From: a virus
DNA length: 63,788 nt
Virus record (IMG/VR): IMGVR_UViG_3300005613_000061
Span: 1 to 63,788 of that record
Reading direction: 5' to 3' (one strand)
Shown here: in pieces, positions 6,670 to 13,944 of the stretch
Numbering within the stretch: the stretch's first letter is position 1
How the letters are laid out: each line of letters starts with the position of its first letter
Translations under genes and position numbers: made by a program
The notes under the pieces: model-generated
Told to the model about the DNA's origin: nothing
Database searches by the model: none
The model's input: only the letters and a program-made list of their open reading frames with translations

Positions 6670-6857
6670 GCATGGAGAAAGACTTTGCCTTTTTAGCTGG
6701 CGAATATGACGAGGATAATCTTAAACAAGAGTGTTACGTATGTGGCAAAAAGACATATAGAATCTGTAGTATATGCAAAAAGCCAATATGTAAAAAACAT
6801 ACTAAGAGACTAAAGCAACATAATTTTCAAGAACGATGCATAGATTGCAACAGATAG
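6666..6857 (+). CDS. small zinc-binding protein
   Basis: 63 residues with CYVCGKKT, CSICKKPIC, KKH and a final CIDC: eight Cys/His in a cross-brace-like spacing, as in B-box or RING-like fingers. Probably binds two zinc ions. Role unknown. Confidence 0.6.
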   Translation: MSMEKDFAFLAGEYDEDNLKQECYVCGKKTYRICSICKKPICKKHTKRLKQHNFQERCIDCNR

Positions 6858-6867
6858 AGAGGCCAAC

Positions 6868-7074
6868 ATGGGTGCATTTGCGTTATACAAAGGTAGTAAA
6901 TTAATTAAACTTCAAGAACGAGCAATAGGCTTACAGGCTAAAATAAAAGAACGTGGCTCATCCACACAATCTGAACGTGGATATTTAGAGGATTTAAAGA
7001 TAGCAATTCGTTGGAAGATAGAAGAGATGTGCGAGGCGAGCATAAAAAACGTACAAGAAGAGGAAACAAAGTGA
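6868..7074 (+). CDS. small helical protein
   Basis: 68 residues, MGAFALYKGSKLIKL, helical and charged. Its TGA overlaps the GTG start of the next gene. Not recognised. Confidence 0.55.
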   Translation: MGAFALYKGSKLIKLQERAIGLQAKIKERGSSTQSERGYLEDLKIAIRWKIEEMCEASIKNVQEEETK

Positions 7075-7430
7075 TAAAACATATAAGATTGCCGGTTAAA
7101 ATAGTACAAAAGGGTTGGGGTTATGAAATATGGGTAGCAAATAATGACTTATATTGTGGGAAACAGTTGTCTATATTCAAAGGTAAGAGCTTTAGCGACC
7201 ACTTTCACATCAATAAAGTAGAGACATTTTATGTAACAGAAGGATTGGCAAGATTAGATATTAGAGAAAAAGACGGCAAAGAATATACATACGAATTAAA
7301 AGTTGGAGACATAGTAGATATAACGCCGGGATTGATGCATAAAGTAACTGCAATAGAAGATTTTACAATGATGGAATTTAGTACGAAGCATGACGACGAA
7401 GACAGTTACAGAGTAAGTAGAGGGGATTAA
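7071..7430 (+). CDS. cupin-fold sugar-isomerase-like protein
   Basis: 119 residues from a GTG at 7071 (GTGA overlap with the preceding stop, GAGGA upstream). KGWGYEIWVANNDLYCGK and SFSDHFHINKVETFYVTEG reproduce the cupin motif of the C-terminal part of mannose-6-phosphate isomerase/GMP-type enzymes (two His and a Glu for the metal), and PGLMHKV gives the last His. It could act on phosphorylated sugars and so relate to the sugar genes at 37735-43667, but this is inference. Confidence 0.75.
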   Translation: MIKHIRLPVKIVQKGWGYEIWVANNDLYCGKQLSIFKGKSFSDHFHINKVETFYVTEGLARLDIREKDGKEYTYELKVGDIVDITPGLMHKVTAIEDFTMMEFSTKHDDEDSYRVSRGD

Positions 7431-7433
7431 TAA

Positions 7434-8006
7434 ATGCGTTATTGGTTTTCGGCAGATTATCACTTGGGACATAAAAATATTATAAAGTATTGTAATAGAC
7501 CGTTTAAGAGTTTAGAACATATGAACGAGACTATTATAAGAAATCATAATGCCAGAGTGAAGCCTGACGATGTACTTATACATGTGGGAGATTTTTGTTT
7601 TAATAATACTTCAAGCGAACGAGGAGAAGGGATAAGAATTTCAACACAAGAATGGGAAAGTAAATTAAATGGAAAAATTATACATATTAAGGGGAATCAC
7701 GACAAGAATAATGGAACAAAAACTATTATACAGGGAATGTTAATACAATTTATGAGGCATTACGTTTGGTGCGTACATAAACCACAACACTATAATAAGA
7801 AGTATGACATCAATTTTGTAGGACACATACACAATAATTGGGAATTTAAGCTAAAAGATGATTATATATTCGATAAAGATAATAAAATAATGATACTAGA
7901 ATCGGATTTAATAAATGTGGGTGTAGACGTAAACAGATTTATGCCGGTGAGTTTTGAGGAGTTAATAAAGAAGTTAAATAGATATAAGAAAGTATCTAAA
8001 AAATGA
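7434..8006 (+). CDS. calcineurin-like metallophosphoesterase
   Basis: 190 residues. DYHLGH (about 6-11), HVGDFCF, KGNHDKN and VGHIHNNW supply the five phosphoesterase metal motifs (DxH, GDxx, GNHD, GHxH). Phage members of this group are common; some hydrolyse cyclic nucleotides or act in DNA or RNA end processing. Substrate unknown. The next gene overlaps by 4 bases. Confidence 0.88.
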   Translation: MRYWFSADYHLGHKNIIKYCNRPFKSLEHMNETIIRNHNARVKPDDVLIHVGDFCFNNTSSERGEGIRISTQEWESKLNGKIIHIKGNHDKNNGTKTIIQGMLIQFMRHYVWCVHKPQHYNKKYDINFVGHIHNNWEFKLKDDYIFDKDNKIMILESDLINVGVDVNRFMPVSFEELIKKLNRYKKVSKK

Positions 8007-8347
8007 TAACGCTAAAGACGTATGATATAGTTAAGCAACGTGAAGTAATGGCAGGCAAATTCAATGAGAAAACACGAGTATTTACAAAACGTGTAAAAGA
8101 CTGTCATTATATGCGTAAGACACAATCATATGGCATACAGAGCGACGTTATTGAGATGTTAATAAATATGACTTGTAAAGCGATACATATAAAGACAGAG
8201 GACGGACTATACATATCAGATTTTGGACTATGGGTAACACAAGGCATGGCTCAAATTTTAGACTTTGGTCACGGGGAGCAGAATCATTTAAGTATAAGAC
8301 ATATGCAATATACGACCAAAAAACGACGAAATAGCCAGAAAAGATAG
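8003..8347 (+). CDS. hypothetical protein
   Basis: 114 residues, last gene of its unit, ending 18 bases before a strong terminator. The centre AIHIKTEDGLYISDFGLWV is strand-rich; the C-terminus is basic. Not recognised. Confidence 0.6.
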   Translation: MITLKTYDIVKQREVMAGKFNEKTRVFTKRVKDCHYMRKTQSYGIQSDVIEMLINMTCKAIHIKTEDGLYISDFGLWVTQGMAQILDFGHGEQNHLSIRHMQYTTKKRRNSQKR

Positions 8348-8365
8348 TAAATAGAACTATACCAC

Positions 8366-8407
8366 AAGACGTAACTTACTAGAAATAAACGAGTTACGTC
8401 TTTTTTA
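8366..8407 (+). terminator. Rho-independent terminator
   Basis: An 11-bp perfect stem (8366-8376 with 8392-8402), a loop of 15 bases, then a T-rich tail from 8401. It closes the 1-8347 block and is directly followed by a host-like promoter. Confidence 0.9.
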
Positions 8408-8455
8408 TTTATTTTAGTTATAGCTATGTACAAATCTGCAATCACATGTTATTAT
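8407..8455 (+). promoter_or_regulatory. host-type promoter with a conserved upstream block
   Basis: TGTACA at 8427-8432, 17 bases, TATTAT at 8450-8455 preceded by TGT. The 29 bases at 8407-8435 are identical to 56072-56100 ahead of the replication genes, so the two promoters share an upstream AT-rich element or operator. An inverted repeat GTTATT/AATAAC overlaps the -10 and start region. Confidence 0.75.
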
Positions 8456-8477
8456 TTAAATAACAAAGGAGAACGAC

Positions 8478-8672
8478 ATGAAAGTAGAAACTATAAAAAT
8501 AAATCATATCGAGTACCCGAAGAAGTTAAAAAAGAAGACCGTAGCAGAACTGCTTTATATACTCAAAGATGCTAATGAAGTGGTAAGAGCGAACCCAGAA
8601 GGAGAAAAATCAGGATATTATCAAGACGAAGTTAATTATGTTTGTATGGAATTGAATAGGAGGACAAAATGA
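8478..8672 (+). CDS. small helical protein
   Basis: 64 residues, MKVETIKINHIEYPK, first gene behind the promoter at 8427, with AAGGAG upstream and a 4-base overlap with the next gene. LLYILKDANEVVRAN helix followed by YYQDEVNYVCMELNRR. Not recognised. Confidence 0.65.
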   Translation: MKVETIKINHIEYPKKLKKKTVAELLYILKDANEVVRANPEGEKSGYYQDEVNYVCMELNRRTK

Positions 8673-8887
8673 AAAAGACATATCAAGATATAATAAACAC
8701 AGAAAGAAAAGTAGCAGATGAATTACAGACTTTAGATGCAAAGATTTTGTCAATGATTCTAAAAGACGAAGTAAATATGAAAGAATTAATCATAGAAGAG
8801 TTAAAGAGTCGTGGATTAAATGGAGAAGGCGAATGGGTAGGGTATAAAGACGAAGATACAAACTGGATAGAAGGTTATAACTTTTAA
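8669..8887 (+). CDS. small hypothetical protein
   Basis: 72 residues, MKKTYQDIINTERK, helical N-terminus, acidic and aromatic end. Coupled to the gene before by ATGA. Not recognised. Confidence 0.6.
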   Translation: MKKTYQDIINTERKVADELQTLDAKILSMILKDEVNMKELIIEELKSRGLNGEGEWVGYKDEDTNWIEGYNF

Positions 8888-8898
8888 AGGAGGATAAC

Positions 8899-9096
8899 AT
8901 GGGATATTTATTTAACTCAATAAAGAGAATAGAAGAAAGCGACAAGTTAACAGAGTTTGAAAAAGTAGTACTATGTAAGGCGTACATATACAAGTTAGAA
9001 GAATACATAAACGCCGGCCATACGATGCAGAACGCAGATAGACAGGCACAATTTGATATTTTAAGTACTGTAATTGATTATGTAGACGTTAACTAA
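8899..9096 (+). CDS. small helical protein
   Basis: 65 residues, MGYLFNSIKRIEES, behind AAAGGAGG. All-helical pattern. Not recognised. Confidence 0.6.
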   Translation: MGYLFNSIKRIEESDKLTEFEKVVLCKAYIYKLEEYINAGHTMQNADRQAQFDILSTVIDYVDVN

Positions 9097-9112
9097 AGAG
9101 GAAGAAAAAAAC

Positions 9113-9298
9113 ATGGAAATAATAGAACAGAGTACATATTTTAGATGTATAAAATGCGGAAAAGACACTACACATCTATCTACTTGTCAAGGCGTATGTG
9201 GCGAATGTCTACATTTAAGAACTTTAGGAATAAATACAGTACACGACTATAATAGGCATTTAAAAGAAAGAAAATTAAATGAGAACAATAATAAATAG
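9113..9298 (+). CDS. small zinc-finger protein
   Basis: 61 residues with CIKCGK and CQGVCGEC, a four-Cys zinc knuckle, and a basic tail. It overlaps the next gene by 20 bases. Role unknown. Confidence 0.6.
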   Translation: MEIIEQSTYFRCIKCGKDTTHLSTCQGVCGECLHLRTLGINTVHDYNRHLKERKLNENNNK

Positions 9299-9869
9299 AA
9301 TAAGAAAAATAATACCGATAATAATTCTTTTTATTCTCTGTGGTTATACGTTAGCATGTGCAGAGACAGTTAATCAATTAAGAGTATTATACAAGAACGA
9401 CCCACACGGATTAGCCAAATGGATGAAGGGCAATATTACATATACAAAAGACTGGGACGACATACACCAATCTCCACATGTTACGGCAAAGACAGGTAAA
9501 GCAGATTGTGAAGACTACGCTATATTAGCAAGAGCCGTTTTAGGTAAAGGAAGATTAGTAGTAGAAAATGATGGTCATAACAAACATGTAATATTAGTGT
9601 TTTGGCATAAAGATATAAAATATGTATTTAGCAATCAATATTTACAAAAGTCTCAAGATTATAAATACGGCACGAATAAGAAAAAGTTTGTGCCTGATAT
9701 AAAGAATAAGTTTAAGATAGTAGGCACTAGCGCCGAGATTTTGAAGTTAAAGAGAGAAGTACAGAGATTAAAGGACGACCCATTTAATGCTGGTTATTTT
9801 AGAGATACAGAGATAAGAAAGTTAGAGGGTAAAATATATAAACTTCAAAGACAGTTAAACAGGGTATAA
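9279..9869 (+). CDS. exported transglutaminase-like cysteine peptidase
   Basis: 196 residues. A basic start, hydrophobic core (11-26) and ACA/E cleavage near 28 make a Sec signal peptide. KTGKADCEDYAILARAV at 71-87 is the GDCEDYA-type catalytic motif of bacterial transglutaminase-like Cys peptidases, with C77 as nucleophile and H103 (NKHV) as the likely His. A coiled coil follows (about 150-196). Acting outside the membrane, it could cut envelope proteins during lysis or surface remodelling; the target is unknown. TAA overlaps a GGGTATAAT box. Confidence 0.75.
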   Translation: MRTIINRIRKIIPIIILFILCGYTLACAETVNQLRVLYKNDPHGLAKWMKGNITYTKDWDDIHQSPHVTAKTGKADCEDYAILARAVLGKGRLVVENDGHNKHVILVFWHKDIKYVFSNQYLQKSQDYKYGTNKKKFVPDIKNKFKIVGTSAEILKLKREVQRLKDDPFNAGYFRDTEIRKLEGKIYKLQRQLNRV

Positions 9870-9870
9870 T
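9862..9870 (+). promoter_or_regulatory. GGGTATAAT promoter box
   Basis: GGGTATAAT overlapping the stop codon of the gene before. As at 1931, exactly 5 bases separate TATAAT from the next ATG (9876). Confidence 0.6.
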
Positions 9871-9875
9871 GATAT

Positions 9876-9992
9876 ATGAGAATTAAAAAGATATGTAAAC
9901 TAATTATATTAATACCAATATGGGCAATATTCACGTTATTAATGAAAACGGCGAATATGTTAGACAGAGTTATTAATGATTGGAGAGATTGA
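9876..9992 (+). CDS. 38-residue membrane peptide
   Basis: MRIKKICKLIILIP, then WAIFTLLM and a charged end DRVINDWRD: one basic-flanked membrane segment. No Shine-Dalgarno other than the AGGG of the promoter box 11 bases upstream. It lies between two real genes, and its 3' end supplies the GGAGAGA ribosome site of the next gene. Confidence 0.45.
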   Translation: MRIKKICKLIILIPIWAIFTLLMKTANMLDRVINDWRD

Positions 9993-9993
9993 T

Positions 9994-10242
9994 ATGACAG
10001 CCGAAGAAAGAAGAGAGATAGAAATTAAGATATATCGTCAAATACGAGAAACCAAGAAAAGATATGGTAGACTAGTAGATGAAATAGACTTTTGCGACTT
10101 TGCAATAGCAGAGAATATTTTTGATAATATTTTAAAAGAAGGTATAGAGAAAATGGGCGGAGTTATCTGCTCAGATTGTAGAAAGATAGTATTAACTCCG
10201 AAACAATGTATAGATAGGTATTCTAAAAAGAGGGAGGTGTAA
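9994..10242 (+). CDS. small hypothetical protein with CxxC
   Basis: 82 residues, MTAEERREIEIKIYR. I chose 9994 over an in-frame ATG at 9976 because GGAGAGA sits at 9982-9987. Helical, with CSDCRKIVL and a later Cys that could form a zinc site. Not recognised. Confidence 0.6.
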   Translation: MTAEERREIEIKIYRQIRETKKRYGRLVDEIDFCDFAIAENIFDNILKEGIEKMGGVICSDCRKIVLTPKQCIDRYSKKREV

Positions 10243-10243
10243 T

Positions 10244-10432
10244 ATGGGTAGTTGTAGTAATAGAGGAGAGACACGAGAAGAGAGATTAGGAAGATTTGCA
10301 AAGAACATCAGCTCAACACGAGACACATCATCTTTTGAGTGGCAGACATCTAAGGGAGCAGAGATAAGAGGAGAACTAGGCATAAAAAGAGGAAACGAGT
10401 TTATTAAAGCAATCAAGGAGGCGAGCAGATGA
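10244..10432 (+). CDS. small hypothetical protein
   Basis: 62 residues, MGSCSNRGETREERL, very polar and low in hydrophobic residues, probably flexible. GGGAGG upstream. It overlaps the next gene by 4 bases. Confidence 0.55.
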   Translation: MGSCSNRGETREERLGRFAKNISSTRDTSSFEWQTSKGAEIRGELGIKRGNEFIKAIKEASR

Positions 10433-10809
10433 AATATAAAGGATACCACATTATAAAAATAGCGCCATCAATATTTAGAGTTAAATTGAACTCTAGAGAC
10501 AGCTACGCAATACATCATGGGTCTTTTAGTACTGAGAGAGAAGCAAAACGCTACATTAGCGCCGTATTGTTAGAAGAAATACATGAAGAAGAGGCAATAA
10601 GAAAAAAAACGTACAAAAATAAGAGAGTAACAAAAAAAATATTATATAAGTTTCTAAATAAAGAACGTAAAGACTTTAATTTATGGGCAGGCAATTACGA
10701 AGAACAGTTAGAGAAAATGGCCAAGTACATAAATTCCTTACTGGCTAAACAAGAGAAAAAGAGTAATATAGATTTAACGCCAGATGAGAAAGAGTGTTAT
10801 TATGACTAA
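10429..10809 (+). CDS. hypothetical protein
   Basis: 126 residues. An N-terminal strand-rich part (MKYKGYHIIKIAPSIFRVK) and SFSTEREAKRYISAVL resemble small phage domains that pair a beta-hairpin with a helix. The rest is a basic helical region. Function unknown. Confidence 0.55.
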   Translation: MKYKGYHIIKIAPSIFRVKLNSRDSYAIHHGSFSTEREAKRYISAVLLEEIHEEEAIRKKTYKNKRVTKKILYKFLNKERKDFNLWAGNYEEQLEKMAKYINSLLAKQEKKSNIDLTPDEKECYYD

Positions 10810-11095
10810 AGAACTTAACATATTAATATATGCAAAGCCTGAAAAAGTGGAACACAAAATGGCGGACAAAGTTCATCCAGATACTTGTCATTGTTTTTGG
10901 ACTGGAAGATGCCCAGTAAAAAATAAACTTGACAAGATATGTAATGTGTATTTTAGCGACGGCAATCACATCTATGCCAAAGGATATTTCTTTTATGCAA
11001 TGTCATTACTCAATAAACAAATAAGTTTTTCCCCGTTAGAAAGAGTTAATTTAAAACAACCGCAAAAGCCGCCAACAAGAGGATGGTGTTACTGA
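10802..11095 (+). CDS. Cys-rich hypothetical protein, possibly frameshifted at its end
   Basis: 97 residues from the ATG at 10802 (overlapping the previous stop). DTCHCFWTGRCPV and DKICNVYF suggest a metal site. A second open stretch in another frame continues directly after the stop (to 11210) without a start codon of its own, so the original reading frame may have been longer. Confidence 0.5.
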   Translation: MTKELNILIYAKPEKVEHKMADKVHPDTCHCFWTGRCPVKNKLDKICNVYFSDGNHIYAKGYFFYAMSLLNKQISFSPLERVNLKQPQKPPTRGWCY

Positions 11096-11210
11096 TTACG
11101 TAGACCATTATAGAAGCACAAAAGGTGATGCAGATAACAGAGAGTATGCCTCATTACTTGGAACAGGCGCCACCTTACGTGAAAAGGCGTACGAATTACT
11201 GACAAAATAG
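11096..11210 (+). other. open stretch without a start codon, possible frameshifted tail
   Basis: In the frame of GAT at 11094 the sequence reads DYVDHYRSTKGDADNREYAS to a TAG at 11208-11210. The frame opens after a TAA near 11051 and has no ATG, GTG or TTG in a usable place. It looks coding and may be the displaced end of the gene at 10802. Confidence 0.3.
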
Positions 11211-11224
11211 GCGTAGATGAGAAG

Positions 11225-11247
11225 GGCGAGAGCACAACACTCTCGCC
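11225..11247 (+). terminator. hairpin, probable weak terminator
   Basis: GGCGAGAG / CTCTCGCC, an 8-bp perfect GC-rich stem with a 7-base loop. No clear U-tract follows, but it lies at the end of a gene run and before a new promoter. Confidence 0.5.
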
Positions 11248-11260
11248 TAACTCCTTTAAA

Positions 11261-11331
11261 TATAAGAACTTAGAAATATATTAAATATTAAGTCGTATTA
11301 CATAACATATTGATATATAAGGACTTAGAAA
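11261..11331 (+). repeat. pair of direct repeats upstream of a promoter
   Basis: TATAAGAACTTAGAAA at 11261-11276 and TATAAGGACTTAGAAA at 11316-11331, 15 of 16 bases identical, 55 bases apart, in a gene-free stretch. Position suggests regulator binding sites for the promoter at 11365. Confidence 0.5.
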
Positions 11332-11364
11332 CACAATATATTTAACTTTTTTTCGTGGCTACCC

Positions 11365-11393
11365 TTGACAAACATATAAAATCGTGTTACTAT
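11365..11393 (+). promoter_or_regulatory. host sigma-70 type promoter with extended -10
   Basis: TTGACA at 11365-11370, 17 bases, TACTAT at 11388-11393 preceded by TGT. The following ATAAGTATAACAC resembles the start regions of the promoters at 8427 and 56092. A GGGAGG site and the ATG at 11418 follow. Confidence 0.85.
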
Positions 11394-11417
11394 ATAAGTA
11401 TAACACGGGAGGATGAA

Positions 11418-11771
11418 ATGGAAAACAAATTAAACGAAAAAAGAGAACAGAGACGGACGGAAGAAAGAATCGCACGTACAATATTAGAGCAGATTAAAGC
11501 AAACGATGTTTGGGCGTTAGCGGCTTACGGCGCAAAGAACTTTATAGCACATAATGCAGATAACAGTAAATTGGGCGGAGTACAGTTTGACGTTAATGGA
11601 TTAAATTTCAAGGGTCGTGTTATTATTGAGTTAATGTTTGATGATACGTATACAATTACTTTTGGAAAATTAAACGTAAAGTATGAATGGAACGAGATTA
11701 AAAAAGTAGAAGGCGTATACTTTGATATGTTAGTAGATGTTTTAGACTTCATTGAAAAGAAGGGAGCGTAA
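11418..11771 (+). CDS. hypothetical protein
   Basis: 117 residues, MENKLNEKREQRR. The ATG at 11418 is preferred because the promoter -10 lies inside the longer in-frame reading from 11355. Helical basic N-terminus followed by strands (FKGRVIIELMFDDTYTITF). Not recognised. Confidence 0.65.
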   Translation: MENKLNEKREQRRTEERIARTILEQIKANDVWALAAYGAKNFIAHNADNSKLGGVQFDVNGLNFKGRVIIELMFDDTYTITFGKLNVKYEWNEIKKVEGVYFDMLVDVLDFIEKKGA

Positions 11772-11772
11772 T

Positions 11773-12084
11773 ATGGAACGTAATGTATATATTCCTACAA
11801 AAGATAAGCCGTATAGATTGCCGCCAAAATCGTTAACAAATAATCAAACGAACTTGGTTAATTACGTAAGTACAACTAAGAGAGCAAATATGCAAGATGT
11901 ACGTACATTAGCTTATTTACTTTATCAAGAATGTTTGATAAATGGTTCAAGATACTGTGAAATAGTAGAAAGTAGTTACGACCCGAATCAAATTATACGT
12001 ATATCGGCATTTAATAGTATTCTATTTAGCGCAAATGAGGCAAAATGTGGAAAAATTATTTATCCAGATAATGAGGAGGAATAA
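11773..12084 (+). CDS. hypothetical protein
   Basis: 103 residues, MERNVYIPTKDKPYR, start chosen at 11773 behind GGGAG. Helical centre (MQDVRTLAYLLYQECL). Not recognised. Confidence 0.6.
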   Translation: MERNVYIPTKDKPYRLPPKSLTNNQTNLVNYVSTTKRANMQDVRTLAYLLYQECLINGSRYCEIVESSYDPNQIIRISAFNSILFSANEAKCGKIIYPDNEEE

Positions 12085-12085
12085 T

Positions 12086-12319
12086 ATGAGAGAATATATA
12101 TTAGTTACAGTAGACGATATAGTATATACGGCAGATGTTGAAGTAACTTACGCCAGATGTAGTAATTATGGAGCAGACTACGACGGCAATAGAGGAATAC
12201 CGACAAGTATTTTTATTGAGGAAATTCTTATACATGAGATAGAAGACGATAACGGGGATTTAGTAGAGATTACGGAGTTTTTAAGAACAGTAGTAGAAAA
12301 CGAAGTACACAAACTATAA
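12086..12319 (+). CDS. hypothetical protein
   Basis: 77 residues, MREYILVTVDDIVYT, start chosen at 12086 behind GAGGAGGA. Strand-rich and acidic. Not recognised. Confidence 0.6.
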   Translation: MREYILVTVDDIVYTADVEVTYARCSNYGADYDGNRGIPTSIFIEEILIHEIEDDNGDLVEITEFLRTVVENEVHKL

Positions 12320-12336
12320 AACGGAGTATAAGACAA

Positions 12337-12708
12337 ATGAAAAAACATATTACACAGATGACTAGAGAAGATATAGAAAAGTTAACACATACGGTCAATA
12401 ATATGTTAACAGGCACTCGTAGAGTAAAATTTAGCGGACATGCTATAGAACGTATAATTGAGAAAAATATAGACGGCAGTCGTATATTAGCAGCCTTAAA
12501 AAATGCTGACATAATAGAGTATCATCTAAGAGAGCATAGTAAGGAACAATCGGACAAAAGAGTATTATTACGTAGTAGAGATGTAGTAGATAATAAAAAC
12601 TTTTGTGTAGTACTATCATTAGACAAAAATAAAGTAATAACAGTATATGTAAATAATGTAAATGATACACATTCTACATTAGATAAAAGTAAAATTACTA
12701 CGACCTAG
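12337..12708 (+). CDS. DUF4258-like protein
   Basis: 123 residues. FSGHAIERIIEKNIDGSRIL, a helix ending EIIEY-like (ADIIEYHL), then strands with CVVLSLDKNKVITVYVNN match the layout of the DUF4258 group (RelE/BrnT-like barrel), seen in phages and toxin-like loci. No antitoxin partner is apparent, so a toxin role is not supported. Confidence 0.5.
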   Translation: MKKHITQMTREDIEKLTHTVNNMLTGTRRVKFSGHAIERIIEKNIDGSRILAALKNADIIEYHLREHSKEQSDKRVLLRSRDVVDNKNFCVVLSLDKNKVITVYVNNVNDTHSTLDKSKITTT

Positions 12709-12739
12709 AAACAACGGTTAAGATGTTGAGAGGAGAAGG

Positions 12740-12799
12740 ATGATGACCAATAAGAAGCTGATTTCGTTTAAGAAAGGAGAAAATAATGATTACAAGTAG
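12740..12799 (+). CDS. possible 19-residue peptide
   Basis: MMTNKKLISFKKGENNDYK behind AGAGGAGAAGG. It ends inside the start of the next gene (12786), so it could act as a coupling leader. Only the ribosome site supports it. Confidence 0.2.
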   Translation: MMTNKKLISFKKGENNDYK

Positions 12800-13058
12800 C
12801 GGAGCTTTATGTGATGTATGTGGAAAATATATTCTACCATTAATGAGCTTATTTGGATTAGAAGAAACTGAAATGGTTAATGAATTTAATATAAAAGGAA
12901 TAAATGAAATCTTACATTGTGATAATAAATGTAAGAAATTATTGCTATCAATAGGAAATGATTGGACTAAACTTCCAAAAGAAGGAAGATTGTACAAAGT
13001 GTTTAAAGAAACGTTAGATAAAAGTAACTATAATGAAAAGTTAGAAATATCAATATAA
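12786..13058 (+). CDS. small zinc-binding protein
   Basis: 90 residues with CDVCGKYI near the start and CDNKCKKL later, a likely four-Cys zinc site. Behind AAAGGAG. Role unknown. Confidence 0.6.
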   Translation: MITSSGALCDVCGKYILPLMSLFGLEETEMVNEFNIKGINEILHCDNKCKKLLLSIGNDWTKLPKEGRLYKVFKETLDKSNYNEKLEISI

Positions 13059-13067
13059 GGGGGATTT

Positions 13068-13355
13068 ATGGAAGAACTTAGAGTCTATAGTATGAAAGAA
13101 ATAGCTAATTATTTTGTAGAACGAGTAAACAAAGATATTGATAGTACTAAAGTTGAAATGATACAATTCGAGTTAGATACAAATAGTAATAAAGATAGTT
13201 GGCAATATATATTTAAACTTACAAAGAGACCAACAACAAACGATTTAAAGGTAATAAAGACTCTTGTATACGTATATTTTGAACAAGACTTAATTATAGG
13301 AGATAACGATTTAACTTTTTCAGTAAGCGGAAACGATGGGAGATTACGTGTCTAA
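13068..13355 (+). CDS. hypothetical protein
   Basis: 95 residues, MEELRVYSMKEIANYF. Alpha/beta pattern with WQYIFKLTKRP. Not recognised. The next gene starts 20 bases inside it in another frame. Confidence 0.6.
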   Translation: MEELRVYSMKEIANYFVERVNKDIDSTKVEMIQFELDTNSNKDSWQYIFKLTKRPTTNDLKVIKTLVYVYFEQDLIIGDNDLTFSVSGNDGRLRV

Positions 13356-13515
13356 GAAAAAACGCAACAAAAAAGTTACAGTATTAGACATTATAAAAGG
13401 GATAAGAAAAGTATGGGAAATAAACCCAAAAACACGAATTAAGAGAAGTAAGAAAGGGTATAATAGAACTAGGGATAAACGAGTTATAGAACGAAGGGGG
13501 AAATATGAACACTAG
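13336..13515 (+). CDS. conserved small basic phage protein
   Basis: 59 residues, MGDYVSKKKRNKK. The core RKVWEINPKTRIKRSKKGYN matches a very common small phage protein I recall as W-I-P-TR-K-SKK-Y with unknown role. It overlaps the gene before by 20 bases. A GGGTATAAT box lies within it (its GYN codons) but also 40 bases before the next start. Confidence 0.65.
   Translation: MGDYVSKKKRNKKVTVLDIIKGIRKVWEINPKTRIKRSKKGYNRTRDKRVIERRGKYEH
13456..13464 (+). promoter_or_regulatory. GGGTATAAT promoter box
   Basis: GGGTATAAT, inside the small basic gene and 40 bases upstream of the ATG at 13505, with AAGGGGG before that ATG. The codons GGG TAT AAT could explain it by chance, so it is weaker than the intergenic copies. 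Confidence 0.5.
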
Positions 13516-13706
13516 AGAAAAAATATTATATTAGCGGAACCAAAAATTTAATTCTAGGTAGAAAGATAACAAATGGATTTGTAGTACGTGGATTGGAAAG
13601 TGTACAAACTAAGATTAGAGAGTTACAAACACTAGGTTACGAGGCAATCACCTACTTTGACTTTACACAAAAGCAAATTAACTCATGGTTAACAGCAAGA
13701 AATTAA
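13505..13706 (+). pseudogene. frameshifted paralogue of the YYVSGTK gene at 15839
   Basis: ATG at 13505 behind AAGGGGG reads MNTREKILY then TAG. One frame over, from 13524, it reads YYISGTKNLILGRK, NGFVVRG, LQTLGYEAITYFDFT to TAA at 13704, homologous to the intact protein at 15839 (YYVSGTKSIMG, DGFLVAG, LRLNGYKSVGHFKVT). Removing one A from the A6 run at 13518-13523 joins the two parts. Cause: mutation, sequencing error, or slippage. Confidence 0.7.
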
Positions 13707-13724
13707 AATAAAACGGAGCATATT

Positions 13725-13913
13725 ATGCAAATTAAAGCAAAAGCACAGAGAATACAACAAGAGATAGTAGAGTTAAAGGGCATATTGGCAAAGAAACTTG
13801 AGTCATTAGCTTTATATATTAATCGTATAGATTATTTAGAAAAGAATAAAGGTACTTATGAGACATTAAATAAGTTATATGCTATACGAGACTCATTAGA
13901 CGAACTAAACTAG
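13725..13913 (+). CDS. small coiled-coil protein
   Basis: 62 residues, MQIKAKAQRIQQEIV, one long amphipathic helix with Leu/Ile heptads. Behind AAACGGAG. Not recognised. Confidence 0.6.
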   Translation: MQIKAKAQRIQQEIVELKGILAKKLESLALYINRIDYLEKNKGTYETLNKLYAIRDSLDELN

Positions 13914-13944
13914 AACAAATAGGCGACAACGAAAGGCACTAGAT

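Noticed and set aside
12337-12708. Toxin-antitoxin system with the DUF4258-like protein
   Set aside because: Neighbours are not antitoxin-like and the motif is weak.
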